The notes under the pieces: generated by a model
Databases searched by the model: none
What the model was told of the DNA's origin: nothing
Seen by the model: the letters and a program-made list of their open reading frames with translations, nothing else
Shown here: one piece after another, positions 7,630-9,085 of the stretch
Numbering within the stretch: position 1 is the first letter of the stretch
Layout of the letters: every line of letters begins with the position of its first letter
Translations under genes and position numbers: made by a program
Source: an uncultured Lachnospiraceae bacterium
GTDB taxonomy: Bacteria; Bacillota_A; Clostridia; Lachnospirales; Lachnospiraceae
Reading direction: 5' to 3'
DNA: 9,085 nucleotides
Assembly: GCA_910587905.1 (NCBI GenBank)
Contig: CAJUOF010000151.1
Span: forward strand, 1 to 9,085

Positions 7630-7960
7630 CTTCCATCCCCTCCTGCAGAATTTCCAGCCCATTCTTAAGCTGATACCTGAGCCGTTCCGTCTCCAGAAGC
7701 AGAAGCTCCCGGCCCGTCTCCGTGATCCCATAGGTCTTCTTCCCGTTCTCCTGGGAGACGATGGCGATCAGCCCGTCCTCCGAAAGCCGCCCGGTCATCG
7801 TGTAAAGAGTCCCCGTACCCAGCCGGATCCGCCCCTCCGTCAGTCCGTTCACAAACTGCATGATCGCATAGCCGTGCCTCGGCTCCGTCACCGCCAGGAG
7901 CGTGTAGTAGGTCGTCTCCGTCATGGGCCGGTACTTTTTAAGAAGCGCCTCTTCCACCAT
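7613..7960 (-). CDS. PadR-family transcriptional regulator (short form)
   Basis: This DNA-binding repressor-type protein of 115 residues is the length of short PadR members, with a winged helix and one C-terminal dimerisation helix. Residues 12-68 form the winged helix: PMTETTYYTLLAV, the diagnostic HGYAIMQFV near 29-37, and GTLYTMTGRLSEDGLI (50-65) as recognition helix and following turn. The wing is ENGKKTYGITETGREL (71-86). The C-terminal helix is about 86-108. The start at 7960 is supported by GAGGGAG a few bases upstream. Its stop lies 17 bases inside the following DUF2812 gene, a common gene pair in Firmicutes. PadR proteins typically repress their own operon and are released by phenolics, drugs or other ligands. 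The repeat array in the promoter and leader fits autoregulation, but the ligand is unknown. Confidence 0.93.
   Translation of the reverse strand: MVEEALLKKYRPMTETTYYTLLAVTEPRHGYAIMQFVNGLTEGRIRLGTGTLYTMTGRLSEDGLIAIVSQENGKKTYGITETGRELLLLETERLRYQLKNGLEILQEGMEDGKRA
7637..7644 (-). promoter_or_regulatory. Strong ribosome binding site that sets the DUF2812 start
   Basis: AGGAGGGG on the minus strand lies seven bases upstream of ATG at 7629, inside the last codons of padR. It is close to a perfect anti-16S match. It argues for the internal start rather than the longer open frame reaching 7731, and it implies translational coupling with padR. Confidence 0.75.
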
Positions 7961-8000
7961 ATCTCCCTCTTTTCTATTTCAGACTGTCAGATTTATTCAT

Positions 8001-8075
8001 CATGTCGTATACAGACATGTCGTGTGCAGACATGTCGTGACTCGACACATCGTCCATTGACATGATAGCACAAAA
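8001..8075. repeat. 15-bp-period operator-like array at the padR promoter
   Basis: Five successive 15-base units start at 8001, 8016, 8031, 8046 and 8061. The first three begin with identical CATGTCGT, the fourth reads CACATCGT, and the fifth shares CATG and overlaps the -10 box. Units 1-4 end in GA, so the junctions create the palindrome GACATGTC at 8014-8021 and 8029-8036. A further dyad, TGTCG-5-CGACA, spans 8033-8047. The array covers the -10 and about the first 55 transcribed bases of the padR operon. ATGT and ACAT half sites recur nine bases apart, close to the known PadR pattern of ATGT-N8-ACAT. The repeats are seen; their role as the PadR binding site is inferred. Confidence 0.7.
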
Positions 8076-8090
8076 AAAGAAGCCCGTCAA
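8062..8090 (-). promoter_or_regulatory. Strong promoter of the padR-DUF2812 operon
   Basis: On the minus strand, -35 TTGACG (8090-8085), a 17-base spacer and -10 TATCAT (8067-8062) each match consensus at five of six bases. TGTGC just before the -10 gives an extended -10. Initiation near 8055 places four of the five 15-bp units in the leader, where a bound repressor would block initiation or clearance. Confidence 0.75.
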
Positions 8091-8103
8091 GAACTTCTTT
8101 TTT
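8073..8103 (-). terminator. Weak intrinsic terminator after the surface protein/remnant unit
   Basis: Eight bases past the stop at 8111, the minus strand reads AAAAAAGAAG, an 11-base loop, then CTTCTTTTTTT. This is a perfect 10-bp stem ending in a T-run, but six of the pairs are A-T, so the stem is weak. It is also nearly symmetrical and could act on the other strand. The -35 box of the padR promoter falls in the loop. Confidence 0.5.
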
Positions 8104-8110
8104 GTCCCGT

Positions 8111-8281
8111 TCACGATATGTTTCTCAGATAGCTAGTCAATACGTAAAGCGGCACGTTGGTCATCCACTCCTGCCCGCGATAATCGGACATGGAAGTACG
8201 CACTGCAATCTCCGGTCCATATTTCCTGCAATATTCCTTAAGACTCTTAGCCTGGATCTTAAAGGAGCCCAAAAAGTTCTC
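8111..8281 (-). pseudogene. Remnant resembling the C-terminus of a DUF4143/AAA ATPase
   Basis: After the surface-protein stop at 8284, another minus frame encodes about 56 residues. From about 8251 it reads KSLKEYCRKYGPEIAVRTSM, then SDYRGQEWMTNVPLYVL. This pattern resembles the C-terminal end of DUF4143-containing ATP-binding proteins, whose last segment follows the EVK nuclease-like motif with K-S-L-K, an R-x-S strand and N-x-P-L-Y. The ATPase and DUF4143 body is absent. The frame is open back to an ATG at 8383, but that portion overlaps the end of the surface-protein gene by 100 bases and looks like a shadow. The likely reading is the tail of an eroded ATPase gene that kept its terminator. 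A small independent protein of up to 90 residues cannot be excluded. The family assignment is from memory. Confidence 0.5.
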
Positions 8282-8283
8282 TT

Positions 8284-9028
8284 TTATCTGCTCCTCCGTT
8301 TTCTCCGGCCGCTCTCCTGCCTCCGGCAGGCCGCGCAGACTGCCGCCAGCACCACAAAGGAACTGCAGAGAATCGACCACCAAAGGGCCGGATGACTGTT
8401 ATCCCCCGCCGCAGTCGGTCTTGTACTCCGGAAGCCTCCGCCGACGGACGTACCTCCGGAACCGCCGGGGTCCGAAGCTCCGTTCGGATTTCTATTCGAG
8501 CTTCCGTTCAGATTCTGATCCGGATCGGTCCCGGGATCAGAGGCCGTGCCAGGATCCTCCTCCCTGTAATTCACAAACTTTGCCGCCATTTCCCAGCCGG
8601 ACAGGACTGTCCCGCTCTCATCGGTGGAGCTGGTCTGATATCCATCCTGATTCGCCTCCAGTTCTGTCACCACATAGTAGGTTCCCGCCGGAAGCTCTGT
8701 AACCGTCACATGTTCATTGTGCCTTAACGTCACCTGGCCGCCGCTCTTTATGGTTCCGGCCGCCGATCCCATATACGGATAGCTCTCCGCCGGCTCCGTT
8801 CCGTCTTCGTCCAGGAACCGCACCTCAAAGGTGAAGCTCCGTCTCCTGTCCCCGCCGCCGGTCACAGTTTTTTGAATCCGCAGCTCCCCCATCTCCAACG
8901 TCGTATTGGTATTGACAAAGTTCTCCGTGGCAATCCCTTCAGCCAGGATGTTTCCGGAAGCCGTACCACTGGCAGGAATGCTGTGCCAGCCGGCCACGGG
9001 CACTTCCCTCACCTGATACTTCGCCCCC
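8284..9028 (-). CDS. CnaB-repeat surface protein, C-terminal part (5' end missing)
   Basis: A Gram-positive wall- or membrane-anchored adhesin/pilin-like protein. 247 residues are genomic; the frame's apparent MCSSDL start is adapter, so the true N-terminus lies outside. Counting from the first genomic residue, 1-43 are the end of one CnaB-type repeat (closing ENFVN) and 45-156 a complete second repeat. Lys53 (LRIQK), Glu122 (YYVVTE) and Asn153 (KFVNY) occupy the positions expected for a self-generated Lys-Asn isopeptide bond. A Pro/Gly/Asn/Ser/Asp-rich linker (157-200) leads to RPTAAGDNSHPALWW, a hydrophobic helix (about 214-233) and a basic tail (RRQESGRRKRRSR). The layout is that of a sortase substrate, but the sorting motif is not LPXTG. 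The product is probably displayed outside the cell; its binding partner is unknown. Its promoter lies beyond the window. Confidence 0.88.
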
Positions 9029-9085
9029 AGATCGGAAGAGCACACGTCTGAACTCCAGTCACGTAACCGAATCTCGTATGCCGGC
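9029..9085. other. Sequencing adapter with index, not genomic
   Basis: Positions 9029-9062 match the Illumina indexed adapter beginning AGATCGGAAGAGC and ending CCAGTCAC. They are followed by an 8-base index, GTAACCGA (9063-9070), and the start of the P7 segment, ATCTCGTATGCCG (9071-9083). The last two bases (GC) depart from the expected TC and may be read errors. The first 19 bases mirror the window start, producing a false terminal inverted repeat. Confidence 0.97.

Noticed and set aside
7630..7731. N-terminal extension of the DUF2812 protein to 7731 (34 extra residues)
   Set aside because: The extension lies wholly within padR, has an Arg/Trp-rich unconvincing sequence, and a near-perfect ribosome binding site precedes the ATG at 7629.
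8001..8075. CRISPR array
   Set aside because: The 15-base periodicity has no spacer/repeat division of CRISPR size, no cas genes are nearby, and it coincides with a promoter.
8282..8383. Upstream portion of the 90-residue frame 8111-8383 as a gene start
   Set aside because: It overlaps the end of the CnaB surface-protein gene by 100 bases and shows no ribosome binding site; only the downstream part resembles a protein family.
1..9047. Terminal inverted repeats of a linear plasmid, phage or transposon
   Set aside because: The 19-base match between the ends is Illumina adapter, and no transposase, replication or phage gene is present.

Overview
The window is a bacterial contig whose two ends are sequencing adapter, not genome. 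Positions 1-19 and 9029-9083 match the Illumina TruSeq read-2/index adapter, so the biological sequence is about 20-9028. The content points to a Gram-positive, Firmicutes/Clostridia-type organism, and my guess is a gut Lachnospiraceae relative. The reasons are a CnaB-type surface protein with a sorting-signal-like C-terminus, a PadR/DUF2812 gene pair, a NatAB-like exporter, zinc-type ribosomal protein L31, strong GGAGG ribosome binding sites and TRTG-type extended -10 promoters. The taxonomy is inference.

Every supported gene reads on the minus strand, so transcription runs from high to low coordinates. At the right end (8284-9028) is the C-terminal part of a CnaB-repeat surface protein, cut off by the contig end. 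It is followed by a short frame (8111-8281) resembling the tail of a DUF4143-type ATPase, probably a remnant, and then a weak terminator. The strong promoter of the next unit is nested in that terminator. This unit holds a PadR-family regulator (7613-7960) overlapping a DUF2812 membrane protein (6529-7629). Its promoter and leader carry a 15-bp-period array (8001-8075) that I read as a candidate PadR operator.

Next is a tightly coupled three-gene operon from one promoter near 6465-6493: an ABC ATPase (5451-6368), an ABC-2 permease (4087-5454) and a membrane-anchored glycerophosphodiester phosphodiesterase (2273-4081). It is followed by an uncharacterised three-helix membrane protein with a large extracytoplasmic region (419-2158), which has its own promoter. 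At the left end is rpmE (20-195), truncated by the adapter, with a promoter and a leader hairpin.

Functionally, the centre looks like an envelope-associated exporter linked to phospholipid or teichoic-acid glycerophosphodiester turnover, next to a separate autoregulated PadR/DUF2812 unit that may respond to envelope or drug stress. I saw no tRNA, rRNA, CRISPR array or transposase. The most notable non-coding signals are the 15-bp array at the padR promoter, the promoter nested in a terminator, and a shared extended -10 pattern at four promoters.
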